The notes below the pieces were generated by a model. That model was given only the letters and a program-made list of their open reading frames with translations, did no database searches and was not told the DNA's origin. 64,000 bases of DNA from Curtobacterium guangdongense (GTDB lineage: Bacteria; Actinomycetota; Actinomycetes; Actinomycetales; Microbacteriaceae), in NCBI RefSeq assembly GCF_049341845.1, contig NZ_JBMPIT010000004.1, positions 248,001 through 312,000 of the forward strand, given 5' to 3'. The first letter of the stretch is position 1. Each line of letters begins with the position of its first letter. Positions 49,726-58,467 of this stretch are shown here, one piece after another. Made by a program: the position numbers and the translations under genes.

Positions 49726-51165
49726 TCACGGGGCCAGGTCCACCGCATCCGGCAAGCCGAACGTGTGCCGGAGCGCGCTCCGCGCCGCTCGCCACCCGGC
49801 CATGCCGTGCACACCGGGCCCCGGTGCGGCACTCTGCGAACAGAGGTACATGCCACGGCCCATCCGCCACGGATCGCCGGACGGCACCGGCCGGCTGACC
49901 AGCTGCCAGAAGCTCGCCGCCCCTCCGGCGATGTCGCCGCCGACGTAGGCCGGGTTGTAGGCGGCCATCTCCACGGCCGTCCGGGAGCTCGTCGCGAGGA
50001 TCGTGTCACGGAACCCCGGCGCGAACCGCTCGATCTGGCGGGTGACGGCCTCGGTGTGGTCGATGTCGGATCCGGCGGGGACGTGCGCGTACGCCCAGAA
50101 CACGTGGCGGCCCTCCGGTGCCCTGGACGGGTCCACCACCGTCGGCTCCGCCCCGAGGACGTACGGTCGCTCGGCGTGCCGACCCCGCGCGACCGCGTTC
50201 TCGGCGGCGGCGATCTCGGCACGGGTGCCGCCCAGGTGCACCGTGCCGGCCCGACGCAGGTCCTCGTGCGTCCACGGCACCGGTTCGGACAGTGCGAAGT
50301 CGACCTTGGCCGCGGCGTTGCCGAAACGGAACCGTCGGAGCGCACCACGACGCGGCGTCGGGATCTGCGCGCCCGCGATCCGGAGCATCCCCGGCACGCT
50401 CGTGTCGAACAGCACCGCCTTCGCCGGGGTGAGGTCCCCGAGCGATCGGACGTCCTGCCCGGTGACGATCCGCCCGCCGTGCGCGACGAGGTCGGCCGCG
50501 AGCGCGTCGACGATCGTCTGGCTGCCGCCGATCGGCACCGGCCAGCCGCGGGCGTGCGCGTAGCTGCCGAGCGACAGGGCCGCTGCGGCGGTCGCGAGGG
50601 ACGGCATGTGCTGGATGGAGTGCGCCGCCACGCCGGTCAGCATCGCGGGTGCGACCTCGCCCCGGAACCGGGCGTTCCAGGCACCGCTCCCCTGCTCCAG
50701 CGCCCGCAGGCCGAACCGCAGGACGGTGAACGGGTGCTTCGGGACGTTCAGCAGCGCGTTCGTGGCGAAGTCCGACACCTGGTCCGCGTTCCGCGCGAGT
50801 GGGGCCATCAGGTTCCGGAAGGCGCGGCCGTCGACACCGAGTTCCGCGGCCGTGCGGTCGAGGTCCTGGTGGGCGATCCCGGCACGGCCGCCGTCGAGCG
50901 GGTGGCCGTACTGCACCTCGGGCAGCCGCAGGTCGATCCGCTCGTCGAGGCGGAAGCGACGGAAGAACTCCGACTGCAGCGCCAGCGGGTGCACGGCCGA
51001 GCAGACGTCGTGGTGGAACCCGGGCAGCGTGAGCTCGGCGGTCCTGGCTCCCCCGCCGATGGTGTCGTTCCGCTCGACCACCTCGACGGACAGGCCGGCC
51101 CGCGCCAGGGTCACCGCTGCGGCGAGCCCGTTCGGCCCCGCCCCGACCACCACTGCGTCCACCAC
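49726..51165 (-). CDS. Phytoene desaturase-like FAD oxidoreductase (PYROXD2 type)
   Basis: A 479-residue flavoprotein. The FAD-binding start is DAVVVGAGPNGLAAAVTLAR and the second motif is VEVVERNDTIGGGARTAELT. The C-terminal FAD motif is GMYLCSQSAAPGPGVHGMAG. It belongs to the CrtI-like superfamily, but no carotenoid genes are nearby and the PYROXD2-like pattern suits a general oxidoreductase. GTG start. Confidence 0.85.
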   Translation of the reverse strand: MVDAVVVGAGPNGLAAAVTLARAGLSVEVVERNDTIGGGARTAELTLPGFHHDVCSAVHPLALQSEFFRRFRLDERIDLRLPEVQYGHPLDGGRAGIAHQDLDRTAAELGVDGRAFRNLMAPLARNADQVSDFATNALLNVPKHPFTVLRFGLRALEQGSGAWNARFRGEVAPAMLTGVAAHSIQHMPSLATAAAALSLGSYAHARGWPVPIGGSQTIVDALAADLVAHGGRIVTGQDVRSLGDLTPAKAVLFDTSVPGMLRIAGAQIPTPRRGALRRFRFGNAAAKVDFALSEPVPWTHEDLRRAGTVHLGGTRAEIAAAENAVARGRHAERPYVLGAEPTVVDPSRAPEGRHVFWAYAHVPAGSDIDHTEAVTRQIERFAPGFRDTILATSSRTAVEMAAYNPAYVGGDIAGGAASFWQLVSRPVPSGDPWRMGRGMYLCSQSAAPGPGVHGMAGWRAARSALRHTFGLPDAVDLAP

Positions 51166-51173
51166 GTCGTGGC

Positions 51174-51857
51174 CTAGCTGCGGGCGGTGTCGGCGTCGGC
51201 CGCGTCGGTGCCCTCGTCGCCGTCGGTGTCGGCGTCCGTGGGCTCGTCGGCGTCCGCCTCGACCGCACTCGGGCCGGACCCGAGCGGGTGCTCCGCGAGC
51301 AGCGCCGCGAAGTCCTCGTCGAGCATCTGCTGCACCCGGTCGTCACGACCGATCTCGTAGCCCTCGGCCGGACGCTGCGCCCACCCCAGGCGTCCGACGA
51401 CCGTCGTGCCGATGTCGTCCCAGGCACGGGCCCGCGCGGCGAGCACGATGCCGTCGACGAACACCTGGTCGTCCCGGCGCCGATCGAGCATCGCGGCGAG
51501 CTCTTCGTAGGTGGCTTCGCGCGTCCGGAGCTTCAGGTCGTCGCCGCGCTTGTAGTCGTGCTGGTGCTTCGAGCGGCCCTTCTGCTTGATCGCCTTCGAA
51601 CGGATCTCCCGCATGCGCTCGGCATCGCCGCGCTGTTCCTCGGCCATCCGGTGCAGTTCCTCGCGCACGGTCTCGGCCGCGACGGCGTGGTCGAAGAACC
51701 CCTGGTCACGGAGTGAGTTGGTGATGATGCGGTTGGCGACGGCGATCGTCACGGCGGCCTTCGAGATGAGGAATCCCTCGTCGACGGCACGACGGAGTTC
51801 CACCTGGCTGACGGGTCGCTCGGTCGAGGTCTTGCTGCGCCGTCCGAACAGAGCCAT
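51174..51857 (-). CDS. Conserved-looking actinobacterial protein of unknown function
   Basis: A 227-residue soluble protein, sometimes labelled asparagine synthase in this group without visible reason. Mostly helical, with MALFGRRSKTSTERPVSQVE at the start, a Glu/Arg/Met-rich coiled-coil-like part (about 60-95) and a low-complexity Asp/Ala/Thr tail (about 195-227). I see no ATP-grasp, Ntn or PP-loop motif. TATCGT is seven bases before the ATG. Confidence 0.75.
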   Translation of the reverse strand: MALFGRRSKTSTERPVSQVELRRAVDEGFLISKAAVTIAVANRIITNSLRDQGFFDHAVAAETVREELHRMAEEQRGDAERMREIRSKAIKQKGRSKHQHDYKRGDDLKLRTREATYEELAAMLDRRRDDQVFVDGIVLAARARAWDDIGTTVVGRLGWAQRPAEGYEIGRDDRVQQMLDEDFAALLAEHPLGSGPSAVEADADEPTDADTDGDEGTDAADADTARS

Positions 51858-51960
51858 GCCACCGACGATACCGGCGACGGGTGACCATCAGCCCGCAGGT
51901 GGACCCGGATCACCGCCTGGAGGGACGACTGGCGTCCGCGGCGTCCGTAGCGTCGAACGC

Positions 51961-52236
51961 ATGGTCACCACCACGACATCTTCCCGGACCGGACTCGGGA
52001 CCGCCAGCCTCGTGCTCGGCATCTGCTCGCTGCTCGCCGGCTGGACGTTCTTCGCACCGGTCGTCGGGCTCTGCCTCGGCATCGCATCGCGCAGCCGTGA
52101 ACCGCTGGCGCGCGGGCGTGCCGGCTGGGGCATCCTCCTGAACGTGATCGCACTGGCGATCTGGATCGTGCTCGTCGTCGTCTTCATCGCCGCCGGCGCC
52201 TTCGCCGCCTGGCAGCACGCGACGCAGGGCTCCTGA
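51961..52236 (+). CDS. Small membrane protein, DUF4190-like
   Basis: A 91-residue protein with two membrane helices (about 12-38 and 58-83) around a basic loop RSREPLARGRAGW. The LGTASLVLGICSLLAGW start fits the DUF4190 pattern. Role unknown. TAGCGT lies seven bases before the ATG. Confidence 0.75.
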   Translation: MVTTTTSSRTGLGTASLVLGICSLLAGWTFFAPVVGLCLGIASRSREPLARGRAGWGILLNVIALAIWIVLVVVFIAAGAFAAWQHATQGS

Positions 52237-52248
52237 CGCGGCGCCTCC

Positions 52249-53526
52249 CTACTCGTAGCGGAGCGCCTCGATCGGGTTCTGCCGTGCGGCGCGACGCGCT
52301 GGGAGCGTGCCGGCGAGGAACGCGATGAACATCACCACGAGGATGATCGTGATCACCGAGGACGGCGCGAACTGCATGATCTGCAGGCCGGGCAGGTCCT
52401 TGAGCACCGTGCCGGCCAGGACGCTCGAGATCCCCGTGCCGAGCGCGATCGCGACACCGGCGCCGATCGCACTGCCGAGGAAGCCGATGAACACCGCCTC
52501 GAGCGAGAACAGCGTGTAGACCTTGCCGCCGCCCATGCCCATCGCCTTCATCAGGCCGATCTCACGGGTCCGCTCCTGGACGCTCATCAGCAGCGTGTTG
52601 ATGATGCCGAAGCCCGCTGCGATCAGGGCGATCACCGCGAACGCGTTGAGCACGCCGACGATGCCGTTGATGACGGTCTGGAACTGGCCGAGTTGATCCT
52701 GGATCGTCTGTCCGGTGTACCCGTCCTTCGACAGGGCGCTCTTCACGTCGGACGCCGTCGCACCGCTGTCGAGCGTCGCCGAGGCACTCGCGTACGAGGT
52801 CGCGATCGACGCGGGCTTGCCGGTCTCCTGCGCGGACTGCATCGCGTCCGTCAGTGCCGCGTTCGCACCGGCTCCGCCGCCGAACAGCGACTCGTTCTGC
52901 ACGCCGACGACGGTCGCCGTCAGGGTGTGCTCCGCGCCCTGGTAGTCGTCCACGGCGAAGGTGAGCTCCTTGCCGACTGCGGCCTTCTCGCTACCGAGGC
53001 CGAGGTTCTTGAGGTAGTTCGTCGGCAGGATCACCTGGTTCGCGGACGTCTTGTCATCGAGCTGCTTGCCCGATGCCAGGTCGGCCTTGAGCTCGCCGGC
53101 GTTGGCGGAGAGCGTGACGACGTACTTGCCCTCGTTGCCGTACTCCGCGTACTTCGGGCTCAGCGCGACCGCGGGACGCACGGACGCGATCCCGTCGACG
53201 CCCTTGATCTTGTCGACGTCGGACTGGGACAGGTACCCGAAGGACGCCGGCCCGCGGTCGACGCTCTGCGTGGACGCGTCGGGGTCGTACTTCGCGGGAC
53301 CGCTGTCGGTGGAGGACGAGTCGACCGTCTTCGTGATCGTCAGGGTCCCGGTGTCGCCGATCGACGCGACCTGGGTGTCGATGTAGTTCCCGACGCCGGT
53401 GCCGATCGCCGAGGTGAGCGTGATGGTGAACGCGCCGATGAAGATCGCGATCACGGTGAGCGTGGTGCGGAGCTTGGAACGGAAGGTGTTGCTGACCGCG
53501 GTCCGCAGGAGGTCGAGGAAGTTCAT
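52249..53526 (-). CDS. MacB/FtsX-type ABC transporter permease
   Basis: A 425-residue protein of the MacB_PCD-FtsX build: one N-terminal helix (about 18-42), a large extracellular domain (about 43-295), and three C-terminal helices. The ending ARRAARQNPIEALRYE is the family signature. Works with the ATPase encoded just upstream (ATGA overlap). Such pairs export peptides or act on lipoproteins and the cell wall. Confidence 0.9.
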   Translation of the reverse strand: MNFLDLLRTAVSNTFRSKLRTTLTVIAIFIGAFTITLTSAIGTGVGNYIDTQVASIGDTGTLTITKTVDSSSTDSGPAKYDPDASTQSVDRGPASFGYLSQSDVDKIKGVDGIASVRPAVALSPKYAEYGNEGKYVVTLSANAGELKADLASGKQLDDKTSANQVILPTNYLKNLGLGSEKAAVGKELTFAVDDYQGAEHTLTATVVGVQNESLFGGGAGANAALTDAMQSAQETGKPASIATSYASASATLDSGATASDVKSALSKDGYTGQTIQDQLGQFQTVINGIVGVLNAFAVIALIAAGFGIINTLLMSVQERTREIGLMKAMGMGGGKVYTLFSLEAVFIGFLGSAIGAGVAIALGTGISSVLAGTVLKDLPGLQIMQFAPSSVITIILVVMFIAFLAGTLPARRAARQNPIEALRYE

Positions 53527-54266
53527 GCTGCGTGCCTTCCGTGCTCGGTGGCACCCGGGGCGGGCGCATCGGGTGACGGACCGGAAGACCCGCCGACGAT
53601 GAGCCCGTCGCGGACGTTCACGCTCCGGTCGCAGCGTGCCGCGAGCTCTTCGTCGTGGGTGACGACCACCAGGGTGATCCCCCGCTCGCGCTGCAGTCCG
53701 AAGAGCATGTCCTCGACCACCTCGCCCGTGTTCGTGTCGAGGTTTCCGGTCGGTTCGTCCGCGAAGATGACGCTCGGCTCCCCGACGAGCGCGCGGGCGA
53801 TGACCACGCGCTGCTTCTGCCCACCGGAGAGGTCGTTCGCGTCGTTCCTCGCCTTGTCCGCCAGCCCGAGCGCGTCGAGCGCCGCCATCCCCCGGCGCTT
53901 CCGCTCCGCCCCGGAGACGCCGGCGATCTTCAGCGGCAGCACGACGTTGTCGAGCACCGAGGTCTTCGGTGTCAGGAAGAACTGCTGGAAGACGAACCCG
54001 AAGGTGCTGTTCCGCGTGCGGTTCACGTCGCGGGCGCTGAGCGTCGCCGCGTCCGTGCCGTCGAGCAGGATCTGCCCGGTGGACGGCTTGTCGAGCAGCG
54101 CGAGCAGGTGCATCAGCGTCGACTTGCCGGAGCCGGACTTGCCGACGATCGCCAGGCTCTCCCCCTGGTTCACGGCGAGGGACACCCCCTTGAGCGCATC
54201 GAACCGGGTGGAACCTCGGCCGTAGGTCCTCGTGAGGCCCCTGGCCTCGAGCACGGGAGTGGTCAT
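53523..54266 (-). CDS. MacB/LolD-type ABC transporter ATPase
   Basis: A 247-residue ATPase. Walker A GKSGSGKS (about 42-49), Q loop VFQQFFL, signature LSGGQKQR, Walker B VIFADEPTGNLD and the H loop VTHDEE are complete. The LolD/MacB subgroup is marked by the ADEPTGNLD sequence. A C-terminal 25-residue tail is low-complexity. The start is seven bases after TACGCT. Operator-like palindrome upstream. Confidence 0.93.
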   Translation of the reverse strand: MTTPVLEARGLTRTYGRGSTRFDALKGVSLAVNQGESLAIVGKSGSGKSTLMHLLALLDKPSTGQILLDGTDAATLSARDVNRTRNSTFGFVFQQFFLTPKTSVLDNVVLPLKIAGVSGAERKRRGMAALDALGLADKARNDANDLSGGQKQRVVIARALVGEPSVIFADEPTGNLDTNTGEVVEDMLFGLQRERGITLVVVTHDEELAARCDRSVNVRDGLIVGGSSGPSPDAPAPGATEHGRHAA

Positions 54267-54273
54267 GCGCCCG

Positions 54274-54300
54274 AGCGTACTGCCCGTTGCACGAGTGCAA
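54274..54300 (-). promoter_or_regulatory. Promoter and palindromic operator of the MacB-type ABC operon
   Basis: On the minus strand TTGCAC (54295-54300) and TACGCT (54274-54279) look like -35 and -10 with a 15-bp spacer, and the -10 is seven bases from the ATG. TTGCACGAGTGCAA (54287-54300) is a perfect palindrome that covers the -35. A repressor binding there would block transcription; the TetR at 54651 is the obvious candidate. Confidence 0.55.
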
Positions 54301-54430
54301 GTTTTGTGCCGGCTGACAATCCGGTCCCTGAACGACGTCGCATCATATTGACATGCTACATCTCATGTTCGCGCATGATGGTTGATCCGGGCTCGATCGA
54401 GCCTGACGAAATCACCGAAAGGCATCGAAC

Positions 54431-54571
54431 ATGGACATCTTCTCCGGCATCGCCACCCTCATCACCGGGCTCGCATCGGCGGTTGTCACGCCGTTCATCA
54501 ACGGACCGTTCACCCTGGCGGCGAACTGGGGGACCGCCATCATCAACGGCCTGTTCGGGCTCGGCCACTGA
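54431..54571 (+). CDS. 46-residue neutral hydrophobic peptide, PSM-beta-like in look
   Basis: MDIFSGIATLITGLASAVVT begins the peptide, then PFINGPFTLAANWGTAIING and LFGLGH. It has no Lys or Arg, one Asp (2) and one His (46), and two hydrophobic or amphipathic stretches split by a Pro-Asn-Gly-Pro turn. A clear AAAGG Shine-Dalgarno sequence is ten bases upstream, and TTGACA at 54348-54353 may be a -35. The size and the closing GLFGL recall staphylococcal beta-class modulins. The gene lies between a MacB-type exporter (divergent) and a TetR gene, so a self-exported or exporter-secreted peptide is a good guess, not shown. Confidence 0.6.
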   Translation: MDIFSGIATLITGLASAVVTPFINGPFTLAANWGTAIINGLFGLGH

Positions 54572-54650
54572 ACCGGACGTGCGCACGCGTCCGCGGCGCG
54601 TGCGCACGACCGCCGGCCCGTGGATGACCGAGGGTCGTTACAGTCGAGCC

Positions 54651-55280
54651 ATGCCCGACAGCGCCACACCGTCCGAGATGGGTCTGCGCGACCGCAAACG
54701 CATCGAGACCCGCAGCCGCATCGCCGACGCCGCACGGTCGCTCGCGCTCGAGGACGGCATCGACCACACCACCATCGAGCAGATCGCCGCGCGCGCGGAC
54801 ATCTCGCCGCGGACGTTCTTCAACTACTTCGAGAGCAAGGAGGACGCGGTCCTCGGGCACACCGAGCTCGACCTCTCCGCCGAGACCCTCGAGGCACACG
54901 TGCGTGCCGTCGCGGGCGAACCGGCGGCGCAGGCGGTCGTCGACCTGGCGTTCCTGGTGTTCGGCGAGACCTTCGGGGACGAACGGCACCGGCACGAACG
55001 CAAGGAGCTCATCGTGCGCTTCCCGCAGCTCATGCGCCGCCAGGTCACGCGGATGTCGACCGTCGCCGAGGCGATGAGCGGCGCCGTCCGCACCGTGCTC
55101 GAGCGCGACCCGGCGTGGGGGCCGGAGGCGGCGACGCCGCAGGCGGCGGAGATGCTGCTCGGGATGGTGATGACGGCGCTCCGCAGCTCCGCCCGCAACG
55201 AGGGCACGGAACCCGAGCAGGTGCGCACCCAGGTGGTCGCGTTGATGCGCGACACCGCGGCCCGGATCGCAGCAGGCTGA
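54651..55280 (+). CDS. TetR-family transcriptional regulator
   Basis: A 209-residue TetR protein. IDHTTIEQIAARADISPRTF (about 37-56) then FNYFESKEDAVLGH make the DNA-binding domain; the NYF-ESKE form is that of the actinobacterial MftR/AcrR-like group. The C-terminal part is unassigned. TACAGT lies six bases before the ATG. It follows the 46-aa peptide gene by 79 bp and likely controls it and the MacB-type exporter. Confidence 0.88.
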   Translation: MPDSATPSEMGLRDRKRIETRSRIADAARSLALEDGIDHTTIEQIAARADISPRTFFNYFESKEDAVLGHTELDLSAETLEAHVRAVAGEPAAQAVVDLAFLVFGETFGDERHRHERKELIVRFPQLMRRQVTRMSTVAEAMSGAVRTVLERDPAWGPEAATPQAAEMLLGMVMTALRSSARNEGTEPEQVRTQVVALMRDTAARIAAG

Positions 55281-55281
55281 C

Positions 55282-55323
55282 GGACGGGAGGCTCGGTGCC
55301 AGCTGGCACCGAGCCTCCCGTCC
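55282..55323. terminator. 42-bp perfect palindrome after the TetR gene
   Basis: Two 21-bp arms meet without a loop at 55302/55303. It begins one base after the TetR stop. The arm contains ACGGGAGGCTCG, also found in the hairpin at 49626. Confidence 0.7.
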
Positions 55324-55343
55324 CTCTCGTGCTCACCACGACG

Positions 55344-55404
55344 ATCGAGGGAACAGAAAACGTCGGGTCGCCTCGGCGGACCCGACGTTTTCTGTTCCCT
55401 CGAT
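55344..55404. terminator. Bidirectional hairpin, 26-bp perfect arms
   Basis: Arms 55344-55369 and 55379-55404 pair perfectly around a nine-base loop. Each arm holds AACAGAAAACG, giving short T runs in both directions. It separates the convergent TetR and osmoprotectant-binding genes. Confidence 0.7.
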
Positions 55405-55419
55405 GAGCGAGCTCGCCCG

Positions 55420-56433
55420 TCAGGACTTCGAGATGAAGCCCTCCTTGACCATCCAGTCGAACGCGACGTCCGCGGGCTCCCGGCCCTCGACGTCGACCTG
55501 CCGGTTCAGCTCCTGCAGGACGGCGTCCGTCAGCTTCGGGGAGATCTGGTCGTAGACGCCCTCGAGCTGCGGGTACTCCTGCAGCGCCGACGTGGAGAGC
55601 ACCGGGGCGACGTTGTAGGCCGGGAAGAAGCCCTTGTCGTCCTCGAGCACCTGCAGGCCGAGCGACTTGATGCGGCCGTCAGTGGTGAACACCTCGCCGA
55701 AGTTGCACTTGCCACGGTCGGTCGCCGTGTAGACGGTGCCGGTGTCGAGGATGTCGACGTTGCCCTTCGGGATGGCGGAGTCGCCGGAGCCGCCGAGCTG
55801 CAGGCCGTACTTCTCGAGCATCGGCTTGAAACCGTCCGACCGCGAGTTGAACTCCGACTCGACGCAGAACGTGCGCTGGTCGGCCGGGAGGTCGGCGATC
55901 TGCGACAGCTTCGTGATGCCGCCGAGCTCCTCGACCGCCTCCTTCCGCACCGCGAACGCGTACGTGTTGTTCATCGGGGCGGGCGGCAGCCAGGTCAGTC
56001 CGTTGCCCGCGTCCTCGTCCTTGACGGCCTCGTACTGCTCCTGCTTGTCCGGGATGCCCTCCTTGTGCCCCATGTAGGTGAGCCAGGCGGTGCCGGTGTA
56101 CTCGTACGTCATGTCGGCGTCGTGGCTCGTCATGAGCTGCCGCACCGCCACGCTGCCGGGGACGTTCGTCTCGTCGGTGACCTGGAACCCCGCCGCCTTC
56201 GCCGCGAGCACCCCGATCTTGCCGAGCACGAGCTGCTCCGTGAAGTTCTTCGACGTCACCGTGATGTGCGCGTCGTCCGGCAGGTCGTCGATGTGCTTGA
56301 TCGTGCCGGGCGCTGCGGCCGGGACGAACGAGGCCGCGGGCTGCAGGCCGCAGCCGGTGAGCGCCAGGGCGGCTGCACCGGCGACGATCGTGGCCGCGAT
56401 CCGCCGCGTGCGGCGCTGTGTTCGGGTCGTCAT
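55420..56433 (-). CDS. Osmoprotectant-binding lipoprotein (OpuCC/OsmX-like)
   Basis: A 337-residue binding protein. Type II signal with LALTGCG, so Cys28 is lipidated. The domain start ITVTSKNFTEQLVLGKIGVL and the segment VPGSVAVRQLMTSHDADMTY are typical of the OpuAC/glycine-betaine family. It captures betaine, choline or carnitine for import. ATGA overlap with the permease gene before it. Confidence 0.92.
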   Translation of the reverse strand: MTTRTQRRTRRIAATIVAGAAALALTGCGLQPAASFVPAAAPGTIKHIDDLPDDAHITVTSKNFTEQLVLGKIGVLAAKAAGFQVTDETNVPGSVAVRQLMTSHDADMTYEYTGTAWLTYMGHKEGIPDKQEQYEAVKDEDAGNGLTWLPPAPMNNTYAFAVRKEAVEELGGITKLSQIADLPADQRTFCVESEFNSRSDGFKPMLEKYGLQLGGSGDSAIPKGNVDILDTGTVYTATDRGKCNFGEVFTTDGRIKSLGLQVLEDDKGFFPAYNVAPVLSTSALQEYPQLEGVYDQISPKLTDAVLQELNRQVDVEGREPADVAFDWMVKEGFISKS

Positions 56434-57194
56434 CGGAGTCCCTTCGGGCGGGCGACGGTCTCGACGATGCGGCCGAGCCAGTCGATGGACAGCGCCAGGA
56501 GCGCGATGAGCAGGGCGCCGGACACCAGCACCTTCGGCAGGAACAGGTTCACGCCGGTGGTGATGAGGAGCCCGAGGCCGCCGGCACCGATGAAGGTCGC
56601 GAGCGCGGCGGAACCGACGAGCAGCACGAGCGCGGTGCGGATGCCGGAGAGCATGACCGGGACGGCCAGGGGCAGTTCGACGCGCATGAGCACGGAGAAC
56701 GCGCTCATGCCCATGCCGCGACCGGCCTCGACCGTGCGCTGGTCGACGCTCTCGATGCCGATGATCGTGTTCCGCAGCACCGGCAGGATCGCGTAGAGCA
56801 CGAGGGCGATCACCGCGGCCCAGAACGAGAACCCGAGCCAGAACGCGAGGAGCACCACGAGCCCGACGGCGGGCGCGGCCTGCCCGAAGTTCGCGATCGC
56901 CAGGATCACGCCGCTGGCCCGGCGGAGCGGTCCGCGGGTGAGGACGATGCCGAGCGGGATGCCGACGACCAGCACGATCACGGTGGAGACGATCGTCAGG
57001 AGCAGGTGCTGCCAGGTCAGCGACACGAGGTCGGCCGGGTTGAGCGTCGAGCGCTCGGTGGCGGTCAGGTCGGCCGTGTTCAGCCAGACGGCGAACGCGG
57101 CGAGCACGACGAGGATCGCGACGGGCTGGACGACGAGCCCCCGCCAGGTGGACTTCGCGGGCTTGGTCGCCGGATCGGCGACGACGTCACTCAT
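56430..57194 (-). CDS. Osmoprotectant ABC transporter permease
   Basis: A 254-residue permease with about six helices. NFGQAAPAVGLVVLLAFWLG and the EAA-type loop TVEAGRGMGMSAFSVLMRVE are standard for OpuCB/ProW-like proteins. It overlaps the ATPase gene by eight bases. Confidence 0.92.
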   Translation of the reverse strand: MSDVVADPATKPAKSTWRGLVVQPVAILVVLAAFAVWLNTADLTATERSTLNPADLVSLTWQHLLLTIVSTVIVLVVGIPLGIVLTRGPLRRASGVILAIANFGQAAPAVGLVVLLAFWLGFSFWAAVIALVLYAILPVLRNTIIGIESVDQRTVEAGRGMGMSAFSVLMRVELPLAVPVMLSGIRTALVLLVGSAALATFIGAGGLGLLITTGVNLFLPKVLVSGALLIALLALSIDWLGRIVETVARPKGLR

Positions 57195-58467
57195 CGACGG
57201 GCTCCTCTGCACGGACCGGAGACGACGGCAGCGTCTCGATCGGGTTCGTGTTCGTGCCGACCGGGGTGTACGCCTGCTCCTCGGCCGCTGCCGCACGGGA
57301 ACGGGTGATCGCGTCCATGACCGTCTCGACCGTGATGACGCCCTGGAAGGAGTCGCGGCGACCGGTGACGAGCGCAGCACCGGCGCTGGACACGAGCATG
57401 GTGTCGAGCGCGTCGTTGAGCGTCGCGGCCTCGCCGACGACCGGCAGGTCGGGGTCGGTGCCGTCCGGGATGCGGTCGAGGCGCTCGAGCTGGCGACGGG
57501 TCGGCCAGCCGATCGGACGCTGACGGGCGTCCACCACGACGGCGTGCCCGTGGCCGCCCGCCTCGCGCATGCGCTGCAGGACGGCCTTCGCCTCTTCACC
57601 CGGCGAGCAGGTCACGGCAGGCGCGAGCTCGACGTCGCGCACGCGGTTGAGCGTCAGCTGCTTGAGGCCGGCACCCGAGCCGATGAAGTTCTCCACGAAC
57701 TCGTTCGCGGGCTCGGCGAGGATGCGCTCCGGGGTGTCGTACTGCACGATGTGCGCACCCTCGGAGAAGATCACGATCCAGTCGCCGAGCTTCACGGCCT
57801 CGTCGAAGTCGTGCGTGACGATGACGATCGTCTTGTGCAGCTCCTCCTGGATGCGGAGGAGCTCGTCCTGCAGGCGCTGGCGGGTGATCGGGTCGACCGC
57901 ACCGAACGGCTCGTCCATGAGCAGGACGGGCGGGTCCGCGGCGAGTGCCCTGGCGACGCCGACGCGCTGCTGCTGCCCGCCGGAGAGTTCACGGGGGAAG
58001 CGGTCGCGGTAGGTGTCGGGGTCGAGGGAGACCAGGTCGAGGAGCTCGTCGACACGGGCCGCGATCTTCTCCTTCGACCAGCCGAGCATCTTCGGCACGA
58101 TCGCGATGTTCGCCGCGACGGTCATGTGCGGGAAGAGCCCGCCGGCCTGGATGACGTAGCCCATGCGGCGACGGAGCTCGTCGCCGTCGATCGACGTGAC
58201 GTCGTCGTCGCCCACCACGATGCGGCCCTCGGTGGGCTCGATCAGGCGGTTGATCATCTTGAGCGTGGTCGTCTTGCCGCAGCCGGAAGGACCGACGAGC
58301 ATGACGATCTTGCCCGCGGGGATCTCGAGCGTGATGCCGTCGACGGCGGGCTTCGACTGGCCGACGTAGCGCTTGGTGACGGTGTCGAGCAGGATGCTGC
58401 GACCCGTGACGTCGCTGTCGGCGGGGGAGCCGTCGGTGTGGGACAGGGTTGCGTCAGTGCTGGACAC
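57187..58467 (-). CDS. Osmoprotectant ABC transporter ATPase with CBS-type tail
   Basis: A 426-residue ATPase. Walker A GPSGCGKT (about 59-66), Q loop YVIQAGGLFPHMT, signature LSGGQQQRVG, Walker B VLLMDEPFGAVDP, and VTHDFDEA as H loop. About 130 residues after the ATPase domain correspond to paired CBS regions (GGHGHAVVVDARQRPIGW), which sense ionic strength in OpuA. It overlaps the first permease by 14 bases. Confidence 0.93.
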   Translation of the reverse strand: MSSTDATLSHTDGSPADSDVTGRSILLDTVTKRYVGQSKPAVDGITLEIPAGKIVMLVGPSGCGKTTTLKMINRLIEPTEGRIVVGDDDVTSIDGDELRRRMGYVIQAGGLFPHMTVAANIAIVPKMLGWSKEKIAARVDELLDLVSLDPDTYRDRFPRELSGGQQQRVGVARALAADPPVLLMDEPFGAVDPITRQRLQDELLRIQEELHKTIVIVTHDFDEAVKLGDWIVIFSEGAHIVQYDTPERILAEPANEFVENFIGSGAGLKQLTLNRVRDVELAPAVTCSPGEEAKAVLQRMREAGGHGHAVVVDARQRPIGWPTRRQLERLDRIPDGTDPDLPVVGEAATLNDALDTMLVSSAGAALVTGRRDSFQGVITVETVMDAITRSRAAAAEEQAYTPVGTNTNPIETLPSSPVRAEEPVDE

